In this document: positions 1-17,942 of the stretch, piece after piece
Numbering within the stretch: the first letter of the stretch is position 1
Layout of the letters: every line of letters starts with the position of its first letter
Source: Deinococcus carri
GTDB taxonomy: Bacteria > Deinococcota > Deinococci > Deinococcales > Deinococcaceae
Length of the DNA: 64,000 nt
Direction: 5' to 3'
Assembly (NCBI RefSeq): GCF_039545055.1
Contig: NZ_BAABRP010000018.1
Location: 3,427 to 67,426, forward strand
The notes under the pieces: model-generated
Databases searched by the model: none
Seen by the model: the letters and a program-made list of their open reading frames with translations, nothing else
What the model was told of the DNA's origin: nothing
Translations under genes and position numbers: made by a program

Positions 1-1224
<1,224 letters not shown>

Positions 1225-1231
1225 GCCGTTC

Positions 1232-1497
1232 CTAGGGCGGGGCGCAGAAAGGTTGCCGCTTTTTGGCAACCTTTCCGAGCGAAGCGAGAAGGGCAAAAAG
1301 GGCGGCGCGCAGTGGAGTGGACGCCTGATACGGATTCCGATTGAAGGGTGTTGAAAACACCCGGAAATCCGACCAGAGGGAGAAGGAACAAGGGCGGATT
1401 TCGGGAGATGCATGAACAGGCAGTGCCCTCCCGACTGTTCAGGAATTGGACGGAATCCGTATGAAACATGCGGCAACGCAACGGAGCGCCGCCCTAG
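1232..1497. repeat. Composite intergenic repeat element, copy 1
   Basis: The ends are inverted repeats: CTAGGGCGG(GG)CGC at the left and GCGCCGCCCTAG at the right. Inside is a perfect 11-bp hairpin GAAAGGTTGCC/GGCAACCTTTC followed by GAGCGAAGCGAGAAG, then an inner AGGGCGGCGCGCAGTGGAGT. The same order of parts occurs at 11889-12012. This copy is longer because a second repeat (1328-1462) sits inside it. The right end supplies the stop codon of the minus-strand gene ending at 1494. No coding capacity is evident. It resembles the small non-coding repeats reported from Deinococcus genomes, but the family was not identified. Confidence 0.7.
1328..1462. repeat. Nested small repeat with 12-bp terminal inverted repeats
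   Basis: Bounded by ATACGGATTCCG (1328-1339) and its exact reverse complement CGGAATCCGTAT (1451-1462), about 135 bases in all. It interrupts the larger element at 1232-1497, and the parts on either side match the uninterrupted copy at 11889-12012. The size and ends fit a MITE-like insertion. No transposase gene is in the window. Confidence 0.65.
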
Positions 1498-1769
1498 CCT
1501 GCCCGGCCGGGTGCGCCCGCCTCCCGCGTGGGGGGCGAGGCGTACAGCCGGGCATCGAGCCAGAGGCCGACCCCCAGTTGCGTGAGGCCCAGCAGGCGCG
1601 TGATGCCGGGCCGCTCGGCGCACCATTCCATCAGTTGCCGCACGCCGGGAACCGGCATCCACCACATCAGGCTGTGCCCCACCGGGCGCACCACAGAGAT
1701 CAGGCCGTCACCGATCAGGATGACGGAAAAGACCTCCAGCAACCGCTTCGTCCGCAGACTTGCTTTCAT
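1494..1769 (-). CDS. Small hypothetical protein with hydrophobic segments
   Basis: 91 residues, not recognised. Hydrophobic stretches near residues 10-30 (LLEVFSVILIGDGLISVV) and 57-75 suggest membrane association. The start at 1769 has a good Shine-Dalgarno (AGGAG, 7 nt away). The gene lies 12 bases downstream of the HAD gene and is probably co-transcribed with it. The stop codon falls in the terminal repeat of the adjacent element, so the last residues (about TREAGAPGRAG) may have been created by that insertion. Confidence 0.6.
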   Translation of the reverse strand: MKASLRTKRLLEVFSVILIGDGLISVVRPVGHSLMWWMPVPGVRQLMEWCAERPGITRLLGLTQLGVGLWLDARLYASPPTREAGAPGRAG

Positions 1770-1781
1770 GGGGTTCTCCTC

Positions 1782-2459
1782 TCAGGCGAGGGCTTCGACG
1801 GCGAGGATGCCCTCGGCGATGTCGCGCAGGTTCTCGCCGGTCACGTCGGGCCTGGGGGCGGCCGGGTTCAGGACCTTGCCCGGCCGCCCGACAAAAGCGG
1901 TCTTGCAGCTAGCCGCCGCGGCACCCGTCACGTCCCAGGCGTGGGCAGCGACCAGCCACATCCGGGCAGGACTGACCTGCAACTGCCGGGCGGCATACAG
2001 GTACGGCTCGCGGGCGGGCTTGAGCCGCTTCACGTCGTCGGCCGACAGCGCCTGCTCGAAGAAGTCTCGCAGGCCGGCAAAGCGCAGTTCCACCTCGCTC
2101 GCCATGCCCAGCGAATTGGTCAGGGTCGCCAGCCGGTAGCCCGCCTCACGCAGGCGCTCCAGGGCCGGGACCGCGTCGGGGTGGGCGGGCAGTTCCAGCA
2201 GGGCCTTTTCCAGCCGCAGGCGGCCGGCAGCCGAGACCGAGGTGCCGCGCTTCTCGGCCAGCATGGTCAGGGCGCTCAGACCCAGCACCTCGAAGTTCTG
2301 GTAGTCGCCCACCACCGTGGACACCAGGGCGTTTTGTAGCGTCTGCTCGAACCAGACCTGCCGGGTGGCCGGATCACCGAACAGGTCCCCGAAGAGCGGG
2401 TCGAGTGACCCCAGGTCGAGCAGGGTCTCGATCACGTCGAACACGACAACGCTGGCCAT
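1782..2459 (-). CDS. Haloacid dehalogenase type II-like HAD hydrolase
   Basis: 225-residue HAD-superfamily hydrolase close in layout to L-2-haloacid dehalogenases. Motif I is FDVIETLLD (nucleophilic Asp), motif II TLTNSL, motif III the Lys in DVKRLKPAREPY, and motif IV AAHAWDVTGA near the C-terminus. The ATG at 2459 is preferred over an upstream in-frame ATG because GGAGGT stands about 5 nt before it and MASVVVFD begins the fold. The small hypothetical gene follows directly. The substrate is unknown; a sugar phosphate or haloacid are both possible. Confidence 0.85.
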   Translation of the reverse strand: MASVVVFDVIETLLDLGSLDPLFGDLFGDPATRQVWFEQTLQNALVSTVVGDYQNFEVLGLSALTMLAEKRGTSVSAAGRLRLEKALLELPAHPDAVPALERLREAGYRLATLTNSLGMASEVELRFAGLRDFFEQALSADDVKRLKPAREPYLYAARQLQVSPARMWLVAAHAWDVTGAAAASCKTAFVGRPGKVLNPAAPRPDVTGENLRDIAEGILAVEALA

Positions 2460-2578
2460 GTCACCTCCGGCAGGAAGAGAGGCGGAAAGACAGGAACGGA
2501 CACCCAGCATAGCCCGGCCCGCGCGCCTCTCCAGCCTCTTAAGGATGCCTGAACGCGCCGGGCCGTTAGGCTGTGGGT

Positions 2579-3256
2579 ATGGCGAACCTCAGCTCCTCGA
2601 CAATCATGCTCACGGGGGCGGGCGGCGCGCTGGCGACCGCGGTGGCCCAGGAACTGGAAGACGCGGGCGCACAGCTCGTGCTGGTGGGCCGCGGTGAGGC
2701 ACTGGAGCGCGCCGCCGACCGCTTTCCCGCCACCGAGGTGCTGGACCTCGACCTACGGGACCCCGCCAGTGTGACCGCGCTGCGGAAGGTGCAGGTGGAC
2801 GCGCTGGTGCATACCGTGGGGGCATTTGCCACCCAGGACGCGCAACAGGCGACGGATGAGGACCTGCGCACCATGTTCGACGAGAACATGCTGACCCTCT
2901 TCCACGCCGTGCAGGGCGTCTTGCCCCACATGCTGGAGCAGAAAGACGGGCTGATCATGGGGGTCAGCTCGGGGTCGGCGGCCCGGCTCAGTGGTCCCCA
3001 CGCAGCGCTGTACACGGCCAGCAAGGCCGCTGTGGCCGCCTACATCCTCAGCCTGCACGACGAGCTGAAGGCGCAGGGGGTGCGCGGCTGTGTGCTGTAC
3101 CCCATGGGGGCCATCGATACGCCCAGAAACCGGGAGGCGGGGATGAGCTGGGACGCCCTGATCGACCCGCGCGGCCTTGCCAAGAGCGTGGCCCACGCCC
3201 TGACCCGCCCCGACCGGGCACACGTCACCGAATTGAAGGTCTATCCCGACACCTGA
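2579..3256 (+). CDS. Short-chain dehydrogenase/reductase
   Basis: 225-residue NAD(P)-dependent oxidoreductase with a Rossmann fold. The cofactor loop is LTGAGGALA near residue 10, the catalytic Ser lies in GVSSGSA and the catalytic pair in YTASK. The ATG at 2579 is favoured because TAGGCT (2567-2572) ends 6 nt before it, a leaderless arrangement, and there is no ribosome binding site. A GTG two codons upstream is possible. A terminator follows at 3276. The substrate is not predictable. Confidence 0.88.
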   Translation: MANLSSSTIMLTGAGGALATAVAQELEDAGAQLVLVGRGEALERAADRFPATEVLDLDLRDPASVTALRKVQVDALVHTVGAFATQDAQQATDEDLRTMFDENMLTLFHAVQGVLPHMLEQKDGLIMGVSSGSAARLSGPHAALYTASKAAVAAYILSLHDELKAQGVRGCVLYPMGAIDTPRNREAGMSWDALIDPRGLAKSVAHALTRPDRAHVTELKVYPDT

Positions 3257-3275
3257 GGACCGGCTTTTTCCCCGT

Positions 3276-3306
3276 CCGGAGAGGCCCTACCCCTCTCCGG
3301 TTTTCT
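3276..3306 (+). terminator. Intrinsic terminator after the SDR gene
   Basis: Perfect 9-bp stem CCGGAGAGG/CCTCTCCGG with a 7-nt loop, followed directly by TTTTCT. It lies 20 bases after the SDR stop codon. The remaining stretch to 3533 shows no gene or other clear structure. Confidence 0.85.
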
Positions 3307-3533
3307 CATCCCTTCATCAGGAGGATTCATCTCAGCTTCATGCTTGGGCAAAAGCGGCTCCGGTGGTGATCCGAATGGGGCGAGCGCGCATAAGGGCAGG
3401 TTGAAGCGACGCTGAGGCGGCTCCCGCAGCCCCCGCGTGACTGGTTTGTCCCCAGGGGTCTGTCCCCGGGTGACCCGGTCCGGGCTTCACCGTCCGTCCC
3501 GTTCCTTCCTTCTCGTTTCCGGAGGTTCCACGC

Positions 3534-4487
<954 letters not shown>

Positions 4488-4500
4488 CCCACCCCCTCCC

Positions 4501-4542
4501 AGAAGCGCGCGCCAGGGCATTACTGCTCCGGCGCGCGCTTCT
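4501..4542. terminator. Bidirectional terminator between convergent genes
   Basis: Perfect 13-bp stem AGAAGCGCGCGCC/GGCGCGCGCTTCT with a 16-nt loop, placed exactly between the stop codons of the ferritin-like gene (+) and the HAD gene (-). Symmetry and position support use from both sides. Confidence 0.85.
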
Positions 4543-4543
4543 C

Positions 4544-5212
<669 letters not shown>

Positions 5213-5291
5213 GGGGGCAGTGTAGGGCGGGCGGCCTTCAGACGACTTTGGGAGGACGCCTTGCCCTGGCCCCAGCCGCTAGGCTGCACGC

Positions 5292-5882
<591 letters not shown>

Positions 5883-5903
<21 letters not shown>

Positions 5904-5980
5904 GAGTTAGGAAAGGAGGCAGAGGCCTGAGCAGACCGCTTCCTGTCCCTAACACCTAACCCCTCATCCCTAACCCCTCC
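5883..5980. repeat. Word-repeat hairpin, GTTAGGG family (convergent gap)
   Basis: The left arm carries GTTAGGGGTGAGGGAGTAGG and GTTAGG words. The right arm carries CCCTAACACCTAACCCC and CCCTAACCCC. The arms are imperfect reverse complements about 25-40 bases long. It begins inside the dedA-like gene and ends at the asparaginase stop codon, where a bidirectional terminator is expected. A related copy is at 26560-26633. Confidence 0.7.
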
Positions 5981-6961
<981 letters not shown>

Positions 6962-6963
6962 CC

Positions 6964-7148
6964 TCAGCGCCGCCGCCGCAGGTTCGCCCAGACCAGCGCG
7001 ATCACGAAGACCACCAGGGTCAGCGGCAGTTCCGCGACAATCGCGGTCCCGAGGTCCGCTCCCGCCCGGACCCGCTGCACGGTGCCGATTCCCAGCCACA
7101 GCAACGCCGCGAGGACCGCCGCCAGCAGGCTCGCCGGGGCGGGGGCCT

Positions 7149-7152
<4 letters not shown>
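6964..7152 (-). CDS. Small two-segment membrane protein in the hemC operon
   Basis: 62 residues, family not recognised. Hydrophobic stretches at about residues 8-24 and 38-55 suggest two membrane helices, ending in a basic NLRRRR tail that should be cytosolic. The start codon overlaps the hemC stop as ATGA, and ansA begins 2 bases after its stop, so it is translated as part of hemC-orf-ansA. Its function is unknown. Confidence 0.7.
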
Positions 7153-8093
<941 letters not shown>

Positions 8094-8199
8094 AACGGTG
8101 GCCGGGGTCCGCGGGCCGGTGCGGTCACAGAGCGGGTGCGGTCACATAAAGGATTGCTCAGGGCCTTCCGCGGTCAGGCGCGCCCCTACACTGTCTCCC

Positions 8200-9501
<1,302 letters not shown>

Positions 9502-9532
9502 CGGCTAGCCCTGACTGCCCGGCCTGCTGCCG

Positions 9533-10096
9533 CTACAGGTCCTCGCCTGCGCCGTCCTCACCCGTTGCATCTGCCTCGGGTGTGGGCTGCATGGGCTGGG
9601 GCCGCACGAAGCGCAGGTAGTCCAGCCAGGGCGGCGTATGCCCGAGCTGCCGGATCAGCAGCGCGATCTGGGCGGTGTGACGGACCTCGTGGGTCATCAC
9701 ATGCCACAGGAGCTGGTCCAGGGTGACGGTGTCGCTGGCGGGATCGTCCTGCACCAGCTTGACCGGGCGGGAGAGGTCGGGAGCGGTGTCCAGCAGGGCG
9801 CGGGTCTGCCCCCCGACCTCCTGGCCGTAGCGGATAATCCAGCCCAGGTCGTACTGCTCGGCGCGGGGGCGCACCCAGTCATGCGGATAACGTTCCGCCA
9901 CGCCGCCCCCCAGCGCGATGGCGTGGACCCAGTGATCCTCCACGTCCACGACATGCAGCAGCAGGTCCTTGATGTTGTGGAAACGGTCCCCGTCGATCAG
10001 GGACCGGTCCAGGTCAGCCGCCGGAAGCGCCCGCAGGAAGTTCCAGAGCTGCTCACGCGCCGCAGTCAGGTAGGCGTAGTACTCGCGGACGTTCAT
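9533..10096 (-). CDS. DinB-family four-helix protein
   Basis: 187 residues. It has the DinB/YfiT fold pattern with three spaced His residues as putative metal ligands: [12 protein letters not shown] near 50, and [12 protein letters not shown] near 140-150. Families with this fold include bacillithiol transferases and metal-dependent hydrolases, and the activity here is unknown. The ATG at 10096 is chosen because the fold starts at [10 protein letters not shown] and TATGCT (complement of 10107-10112) lies upstream. DinB proteins are known to be numerous in Deinococcus. Confidence 0.82.
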   Translation of the reverse strand: MNVREYYAYLTAAREQLWNFLRALPAADLDRSLIDGDRFHNIKDLLLHVVDVEDHWVHAIALGGGVAERYPHDWVRPRAEQYDLGWIIRYGQEVGGQTRALLDTAPDLSRPVKLVQDDPASDTVTLDQLLWHVMTHEVRHTAQIALLIRQLGHTPPWLDYLRFVRPQPMQPTPEADATGEDGAGEDL

Positions 10097-10141
10097 GGGT
10101 AGCGACAGCATACCCCGCGCCCTCCCCGGCCTGCCGCGCAA

Positions 10142-11206
<1,065 letters not shown>

Positions 11207-11365
11207 CCCGGCAGGGTAGCGCAGCCCCTCCCCCGCTGCGTGAAGTGAGCCTAAGCCCGGCAGGTGCCCCTTTTCACGCCGCGGGCCGGGGAGGGAGGGG
11301 TATGCTACGCGCAGTCCGGCTTTCTTCGTCTCTTTCTTCAACCCGCCCGCCGGACGGGAGGCTTA

Positions 11366-11888
<523 letters not shown>

Positions 11889-11889
<1 letters not shown>

Positions 11890-12012
11890 GGGCGGTGCCC
11901 AGAAAGGTTCGGCAACCTTTCTGGGCCGAACGAAGTGAGAAACCGTGATAAGGGCGGCGCGCAGTGGAGTTGCTGCCCAGGACGCGCGGCAACGTAACGG
12001 AGTGCCGCCCTG
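11889..12012. repeat. Intergenic repeat element, copy 2 (uninterrupted)
   Basis: Begins right after the GNAT stop with GGGGCGGTGCCC and ends with AGTGCCGCCCTGG, which are imperfect terminal inverted repeats. It holds a perfect 12-bp hairpin CCCAGAAAGGTT/AACCTTTCTGGG with loop CGGC (11898-11925), then GAACGAAGTGAGAAA. A second foldback runs from AGGGCGGCGCGCAGTGGAGT to the right end. Every part has a counterpart in the element at 1232-1497. Confidence 0.7.
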
Positions 12013-12082
12013 GGTGTGGCCTGCCGCCCAACAGCCCAGCGCGGCGGACGGTCGGACCGTTTCACCCTCTAGACTCCATACC

Positions 12083-12832
12083 GTGATCGTGAAATACGGC
12101 GGGAACGCCATGAAAAGCCTGGAGCTGCGGCGGGCGGTGGCGGGGGAAATCGCGGCGCTGCGGGCCGGGGTGTCGGTCGTGGTGGTGCATGGGGGCGGCC
12201 CCGTGATCGAGCGCGAACTCGCCGCGCGGGGCATTGCCAGCGAGTTCCGGCAGGGCCTGCGGGTGACCACGCCGGAAGCGATGGACGTGGTCGAGATGGC
12301 GCTGTGCCAGCTCAACAAGCAGCTCAGCCAGGATGTGGGCCTGGCCGTGGGCCTGATGGGGCGCGACTCGGCCCTGCTGGTCGCGGAGGTGCTGGACCCC
12401 GCGCTGGGCCGCGTCGGGCGCGTGACCGGGGTGAACGCCGCCCTGCTCCGGACGCTGCTGGGGGCGGGCATCACGCCGGTCGTGGGCTGCGTGGCGGTGG
12501 GGCCGGACGGGGGCGCGCTGAACGTGAACGCCGACACGGCCGCCGGGGCGGTCGCGGGGGCGCTGGGCGACGGCATCGTGTTCCTGACCGATGTGGCGGG
12601 CGTGTACCGCGCCTACCCCGACCCCGCCAGCCTGGCCCCCCACCTCACCCGCGCGGAGGCAGAGGAAGGCATCCACGCGGGCTGGATCGCCGGGGGCATG
12701 GTGCCCAAGGTCAGGGCTGCCCTGGACGCCCTGGACGCCGGAGCGCCCTTCGCCGTCATCGCCAGCGGGATGCAGGCGGGCGTGCTAGCGGCAGCGGTGC
12801 GCGGGGAGGCGGGAACGCGGGTCACGCCCTGA
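12083..12832 (+). CDS. argB: Acetylglutamate kinase
   Basis: 249-residue amino-acid kinase. It phosphorylates N-acetylglutamate in arginine synthesis; a LysW-aminoadipate/glutamate carrier role is an alternative because the families are close. Motifs: VKYGGNAM at the start, HGGGPVIE near residue 37, [12 protein letters not shown] and AGGMVPKV near the C-terminus. The GTG at 12083 lies 7 nt after TAGACT (12070-12075), a leaderless start. No other arginine gene is nearby. Confidence 0.88.
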   Translation: MIVKYGGNAMKSLELRRAVAGEIAALRAGVSVVVVHGGGPVIERELAARGIASEFRQGLRVTTPEAMDVVEMALCQLNKQLSQDVGLAVGLMGRDSALLVAEVLDPALGRVGRVTGVNAALLRTLLGAGITPVVGCVAVGPDGGALNVNADTAAGAVAGALGDGIVFLTDVAGVYRAYPDPASLAPHLTRAEAEEGIHAGWIAGGMVPKVRAALDALDAGAPFAVIASGMQAGVLAAAVRGEAGTRVTP

Positions 12833-12853
12833 GGGGCGGGCAGACGGCTCGGG

Positions 12854-12900
12854 GCAGAAGGCAGAAGGCCAAAAACCGGGGGGAGCCTTCTGCCTTCTGC
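12854..12900. terminator. Word-repeat hairpin, GAAGGCA family, between convergent genes
   Basis: Perfect 16-bp stem GCAGAAGGCAGAAGGC / GCCTTCTGCCTTCTGC with a 15-nt loop. It is made of a tandem word and lies between argB (+) and a GNAT gene (-). It is probably a bidirectional terminator, although it has no T-tract. The same words recur at 13505-13557. Confidence 0.7.
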
Positions 12901-12904
12901 GCCC

Positions 12905-13486
12905 TCACCTCGTGAGGCTGAACACCAGCGTGTCCCGCAGTTCTGTGGGGTCGTGGGCGGCCACGTCGTCGTTGACCAGGGTGGCGTCCAGGGTGTAGCC
13001 CAGGGCGCGGGGGATACGGGCGCTGCGTTCGTTGCAGCGGTCACAGCGAATCTCGATGCGGCGCAGGCCCAGGCCGCCCTCCTCCGGGGAACGCAGGGCC
13101 AGGTCGGTCAGGGCGCGGGCCACCTCGGTCGCGTAGCCCTGCCCCGCGTGCGCGCTGGCTATCCAGTAGCCGATCTCGCCCTTCGGCACGCGCCAGTCGA
13201 GGGCGTGGTAGCCGCTGCTGCCGAGCAGCTCGGTGCCCTCCGCATTCCAGACGTGGTAACGCAGGTTCTCCCGCGCCGCGAAGCGTTCCGCCGCCTCCCG
13301 CAGGTTCTCCACCGTGCCGGGCAGGTCCAGGGGGTTCTGCGCCCACACCATCCACCGCCGCAACTCGGGCAGCGAGGCCCGAATCGCGGCGTGCAGGGCG
13401 GGAGCGTCCTCGGGGCGCGGCGCGCGCAGGAGGAGGCGAGGAGTGCGGACCTCGGCGGGAACGTCGGGGAGGGCGGGGGCAGTCAT
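12905..13486 (-). CDS. RimJ/RimL-type N-acetyltransferase
   Basis: 193 residues, GNAT fold of the RimJ/RimL subgroup ([21 protein letters not shown] at the N-terminus, [18 protein letters not shown] as the CoA motif, [16 protein letters not shown] later). It may acetylate a ribosomal-protein N-terminus or a small molecule. TACATT (complement of 13493-13498) 6 nt before the ATG at 13486 fixes the start as leaderless. The usual Asn-x-x-S-x-x-V sequence reads NERSARI here. Confidence 0.87.
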   Translation of the reverse strand: MTAPALPDVPAEVRTPRLLLRAPRPEDAPALHAAIRASLPELRRWMVWAQNPLDLPGTVENLREAAERFAARENLRYHVWNAEGTELLGSSGYHALDWRVPKGEIGYWIASAHAGQGYATEVARALTDLALRSPEEGGLGLRRIEIRCDRCNERSARIPRALGYTLDATLVNDDVAAHDPTELRDTLVFSLTR

Positions 13487-13504
13487 GTGGGGAATGTAAG
13501 GGAT

Positions 13505-13557
13505 GCGGAAGGCAGAAGGCCGGTGGCCGAGGCTCCCGCAAGCCTTCTGCCTTCTGC
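13505..13557. terminator. Word-repeat hairpin, GAAGGCA family
   Basis: Stem GCGGAAGGCAGAAGGC / GCCTTCTGCCTTCTGC, 16 bp with one G-T pair and a 21-nt loop. It lies between purK and the downstream GNAT gene, both on the minus strand, so it may terminate the purE-purK transcript. The right arm is identical to that at 12885-12900. Confidence 0.65.
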
Positions 13558-13563
13558 CCCCCC

Positions 13564-15227
<1,664 letters not shown>

Positions 15228-15264
15228 GCTACCGTCCCCCACGCCTGGGGCGGTACGGTGAGCC

Positions 15265-15969
15265 ATGCGCGTTCAGGACATGAACTGGGAACAGGTGGAA
15301 ACGTACCTCCAGCAAGACGACCGCTGCGTGCTGCCGCTGGGCTGCACCGAACAGCACGCCACGCTGAGCCTCGCCACCGACAGCCTGCTGGCCGGGCGGG
15401 TGGCGGCGGAGGCGGCCGCGCCGCTGGGCATTCCAGTGTTTCCCGTCCTCGCCTACGGCATCACGCCCACCTTCACGGCGTACCCCGGCACCGTCAGTCT
15501 GCGCGTCACGACGTACCTCGCCCTGCTCGACGACCTGCTGAGCGGCCTGCATGCGCAGGGCTTCCGCCGCATCCTGGTGGTGAACGGCCACGGCGGGAAC
15601 GCGCCCGGTCAGGGCTGGCTGGGCGAGTGGCTCTCGCGTCATCCGGACGCGCGGGTGCAGTGGCACAACTGGTGGAACGCGCCGCGCACCTGGGCCGCCG
15701 TGCAGGCGACCGATTCCCTCGCCAGCCACGCGAGCTGGATGGAGAACTTCCCCTGGACACGGCTGGAAGGGGTCGCCGCGCCCGAGGAACGCAAGCCGCT
15801 GGTGGACCTGGCCGCGCTCCGGCAGCTGCCCCCAGGGCGGGTGCGCGAGATGCTGGGCGACGGCAACTACGGCGGCCTGCACGTGCGGCCCGAGGGGGAC
15901 ATGCTGGGCATCTGGCAGGAGGCCGTGGCGGAAACGCGGGAGCTGCTGGAGCGCGGGTGGACGGACTGA
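15265..15969 (+). CDS. Creatininase-family amidohydrolase
   Basis: 234 residues of the creatininase/FAPy deformylase/MftE family, usually metal-dependent amidases. Ligand motifs are [16 protein letters not shown] (Glu, His, Asp) near residue 25 and VVNGHGGN near 115. TACGGT (15254-15259) ends 5 nt before the ATG, a leaderless start divergent from purE. The exact substrate is unknown. The gap to folC (15970-16042) contains an unpaired run of CAGCCA/CAGC-type words. Confidence 0.85.
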   Translation: MRVQDMNWEQVETYLQQDDRCVLPLGCTEQHATLSLATDSLLAGRVAAEAAAPLGIPVFPVLAYGITPTFTAYPGTVSLRVTTYLALLDDLLSGLHAQGFRRILVVNGHGGNAPGQGWLGEWLSRHPDARVQWHNWWNAPRTWAAVQATDSLASHASWMENFPWTRLEGVAAPEERKPLVDLAALRQLPPGRVREMLGDGNYGGLHVRPEGDMLGIWQEAVAETRELLERGWTD

Positions 15970-16042
15970 GAGGCAGCCAAACTTCCAGCCACCCGCAGCC
16001 AGCTTTCAGCCACCAGCGGAACGCCTGCGCTAGCTTTGGCGC

Positions 16043-17203
16043 ATGACCGCCGCCCCGGATTACGACTGGCTGTACGCGCGCACCCGCGCGGGCCGCGACC
16101 GGGGACCGGAGAGCGCGCGGGCGCTGCTGGACCGCCTCGGCGCACCTGACACGTGCTTCGCGTCCATCCGCGTGGTCGGCACCAACGGCAAGGGCAGCAC
16201 CTGCGCGATGCTGGAAGCGGGGCTGCTGGCTGCTGGCATCCGCGCGGGCCGCTTCACCAGCCCGCACCTCCAGCGGTACGAGGAACGGGTGCGGGTGAAG
16301 GGGCAGGAGCTGGCCCCCACCCGCACCGCCGCCTTTATCGAGTGGGCCAAGGAACACGCGCCGGACGCGGCCTTTTTCGACCTTACCCTGGCCCTGGCCG
16401 CGCAGGTCTTTGCGGAGGGCGGTGTCGAGGTCGCCGTGATGGAAGCCGGGGTGGGCGGCGTCAGCGACGCCACGCAGGCGCTGAGGAACGTCCGGGCCGT
16501 CGCCCTGACCAACGTGGACCTCGACCACGTGGCCGCCCTGGGGCCGACCCTGCGCGACATCGCCCGCGACAAGGCCCAGGCCGCCCGGCCCGGCGTGCCG
16601 CTGCTGACCACGGCCACCGGGGAGGCGCTGGAGGTGGTCCGCGAGGTGGCGGCCGGGGTGGGCGCGCCCCTCTGCACGCCGCAGACGCACCCGGCCCTGT
16701 TCGCCCTCCCCCACCCGCCCCGGCTGGCGGGCGCACACCAGCAGGCGAACGCCGCGCTGGCCGCCGCCACCCTGCGCACGCTGGGCCACGGGCAGGGGGT
16801 GGAGGCCGCGCTGAATGCTGCCCACCCCGCGCGCCTGGAACGCTTCGAGGTCGGCGGGAAGACCGTCCTGCTCGACGGCGCGCACAACCCGCACGCGGCG
16901 CGCGCCCTGGCCGCCAGCGTGCCCCGCGCCGACGTGCTGCTGTTCGGCAACCTCGCCCGCAAGGACACGGCCGCGACCCTGGCCCCGCTGCTGGCCGTGG
17001 CCCCCCTGCGGGTCTTCACCGCGCCAGGTGACCTCGCCACACCCCCGGAAGACCTCGCTGGGGAGTACGGTGGGCAGGCCATCCCCCGGCCGCCGGAAGC
17101 CCTGGCCCACGCCCTGGCCCTGACCCCGCCCGGCGGAACCCTGCTGGTCACGGGCAGCCTGTACCTCGCCGGAACCGTGCGCGACCTGCTGATGTCCTCT
17201 TGA
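16043..17203 (+). CDS. folC: Folylpolyglutamate synthase / dihydrofolate synthase
   Basis: 386 residues, Mur-ligase fold, adding glutamate to folates (and possibly to dihydropteroate). The P-loop is VVGTNGKGST near residue 46. FTSPHLQRYEERVRV and the C-terminal-domain LLDGAHNPHA are diagnostic. TAGCTT (16031-16036) ends 6 nt before the ATG, a leaderless start. The stop codon lies within the -35 hexamer of the following tRNA promoter. Confidence 0.93.
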   Translation: MTAAPDYDWLYARTRAGRDRGPESARALLDRLGAPDTCFASIRVVGTNGKGSTCAMLEAGLLAAGIRAGRFTSPHLQRYEERVRVKGQELAPTRTAAFIEWAKEHAPDAAFFDLTLALAAQVFAEGGVEVAVMEAGVGGVSDATQALRNVRAVALTNVDLDHVAALGPTLRDIARDKAQAARPGVPLLTTATGEALEVVREVAAGVGAPLCTPQTHPALFALPHPPRLAGAHQQANAALAAATLRTLGHGQGVEAALNAAHPARLERFEVGGKTVLLDGAHNPHAARALAASVPRADVLLFGNLARKDTAATLAPLLAVAPLRVFTAPGDLATPPEDLAGEYGGQAIPRPPEALAHALALTPPGGTLLVTGSLYLAGTVRDLLMSS

Positions 17204-17228
17204 CAGCCCGCAGGCGTGCCCGTATACT
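17200..17228 (+). promoter_or_regulatory. Promoter of tRNA-Lys
   Basis: TTGACA (17200-17205) and TATACT (17223-17228) with a 17-base spacer, nearly perfect housekeeping sigma consensus. The folC stop codon (17201-17203) is inside the -35 box. The expected start of transcription is a few bases before the tRNA at 17241. Confidence 0.88.
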
Positions 17229-17232
17229 CCCT

Positions 17233-17347
<115 letters not shown>

Positions 17348-17942
17348 CGTTTGTGGCTGCGGAGCAACCCGGCCACAGAACCGCCCTCCGCAGCGACCGC
17401 GCAGCTTCCGCCCAGGGTGGCGTGAAGCCGTGGAGCGCCGGAACCCCGCGCCATAGGGTTGAGTTCTGCGAGTCTTCAGAAAGGCTGTGGGCAACGCCTC
17501 AGCAGCGCCAGGGTGGGGAAAGAGACGGTTGCGGATCGGGTCGGTAAATCGCGTCCCCCTCGGCGTTGACTCCTTCCAGCCCGAACAGCGTCAGGTCCTC
17601 CCAGCTGATGGGGGCCTCGCAGATGTCCCGGACGGCGGTGGCCCGGAAGCCCCGCCAGCAGTACGGCCTGCGAGTCTTCCATCGCTGCCAGCCCGTCCTT
17701 CTTGCTCCTCGCGCTGCTGCGCCGCTTTGCCAGTCCGCTCGGGAGATTCCAGGGAATCAACGCCATTTCGTCTGTCCATCTGTGGCAAAATCTGACATTC
17801 AGCGTTCTTAGATGGGGAGCAGGCGGAGTCCTTCCCTTCCCAGGCGGTCGCTGGGGTCGGGCCGCCGGAAGCTGTCCCCGGTCCCACCCACGGGCGACTG
17901 AAGGCGGCAGCCTTCCCCTACTCAAAGCGAGGAACGAAGAGC
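17348..17942. other. Gene-poor gap between tRNA-Lys and the monooxygenase
   Basis: About 600 bases with no convincing intact gene. It contains a probable gene remnant on the minus strand (17499-17766). Around 17775-17815 the composition is unusually AT-rich for this window, near where the remnant's promoter would be. The position right after a tRNA gene is a common site of integration and decay, but no attachment repeat was seen. Confidence 0.4.
17499..17766 (-). pseudogene. Possible frameshifted remnant of a small gene
   Basis: From an ATG at 17766 the frame reads MALIPWNLPSGLAKRR and continues protein-like for about 40 residues, then becomes a Pro/Arg/Gly-rich shadow reading. Another frame takes over with natural-looking sequence (FRATAVRDICEAPISWEDL, then TLFGLEGVNAEGDAIYRP) and stops at 17499. 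One frameshift near 17640-17700 would join the two. The family is not recognised. It may also be chance reading in GC-rich DNA. Confidence 0.35.
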
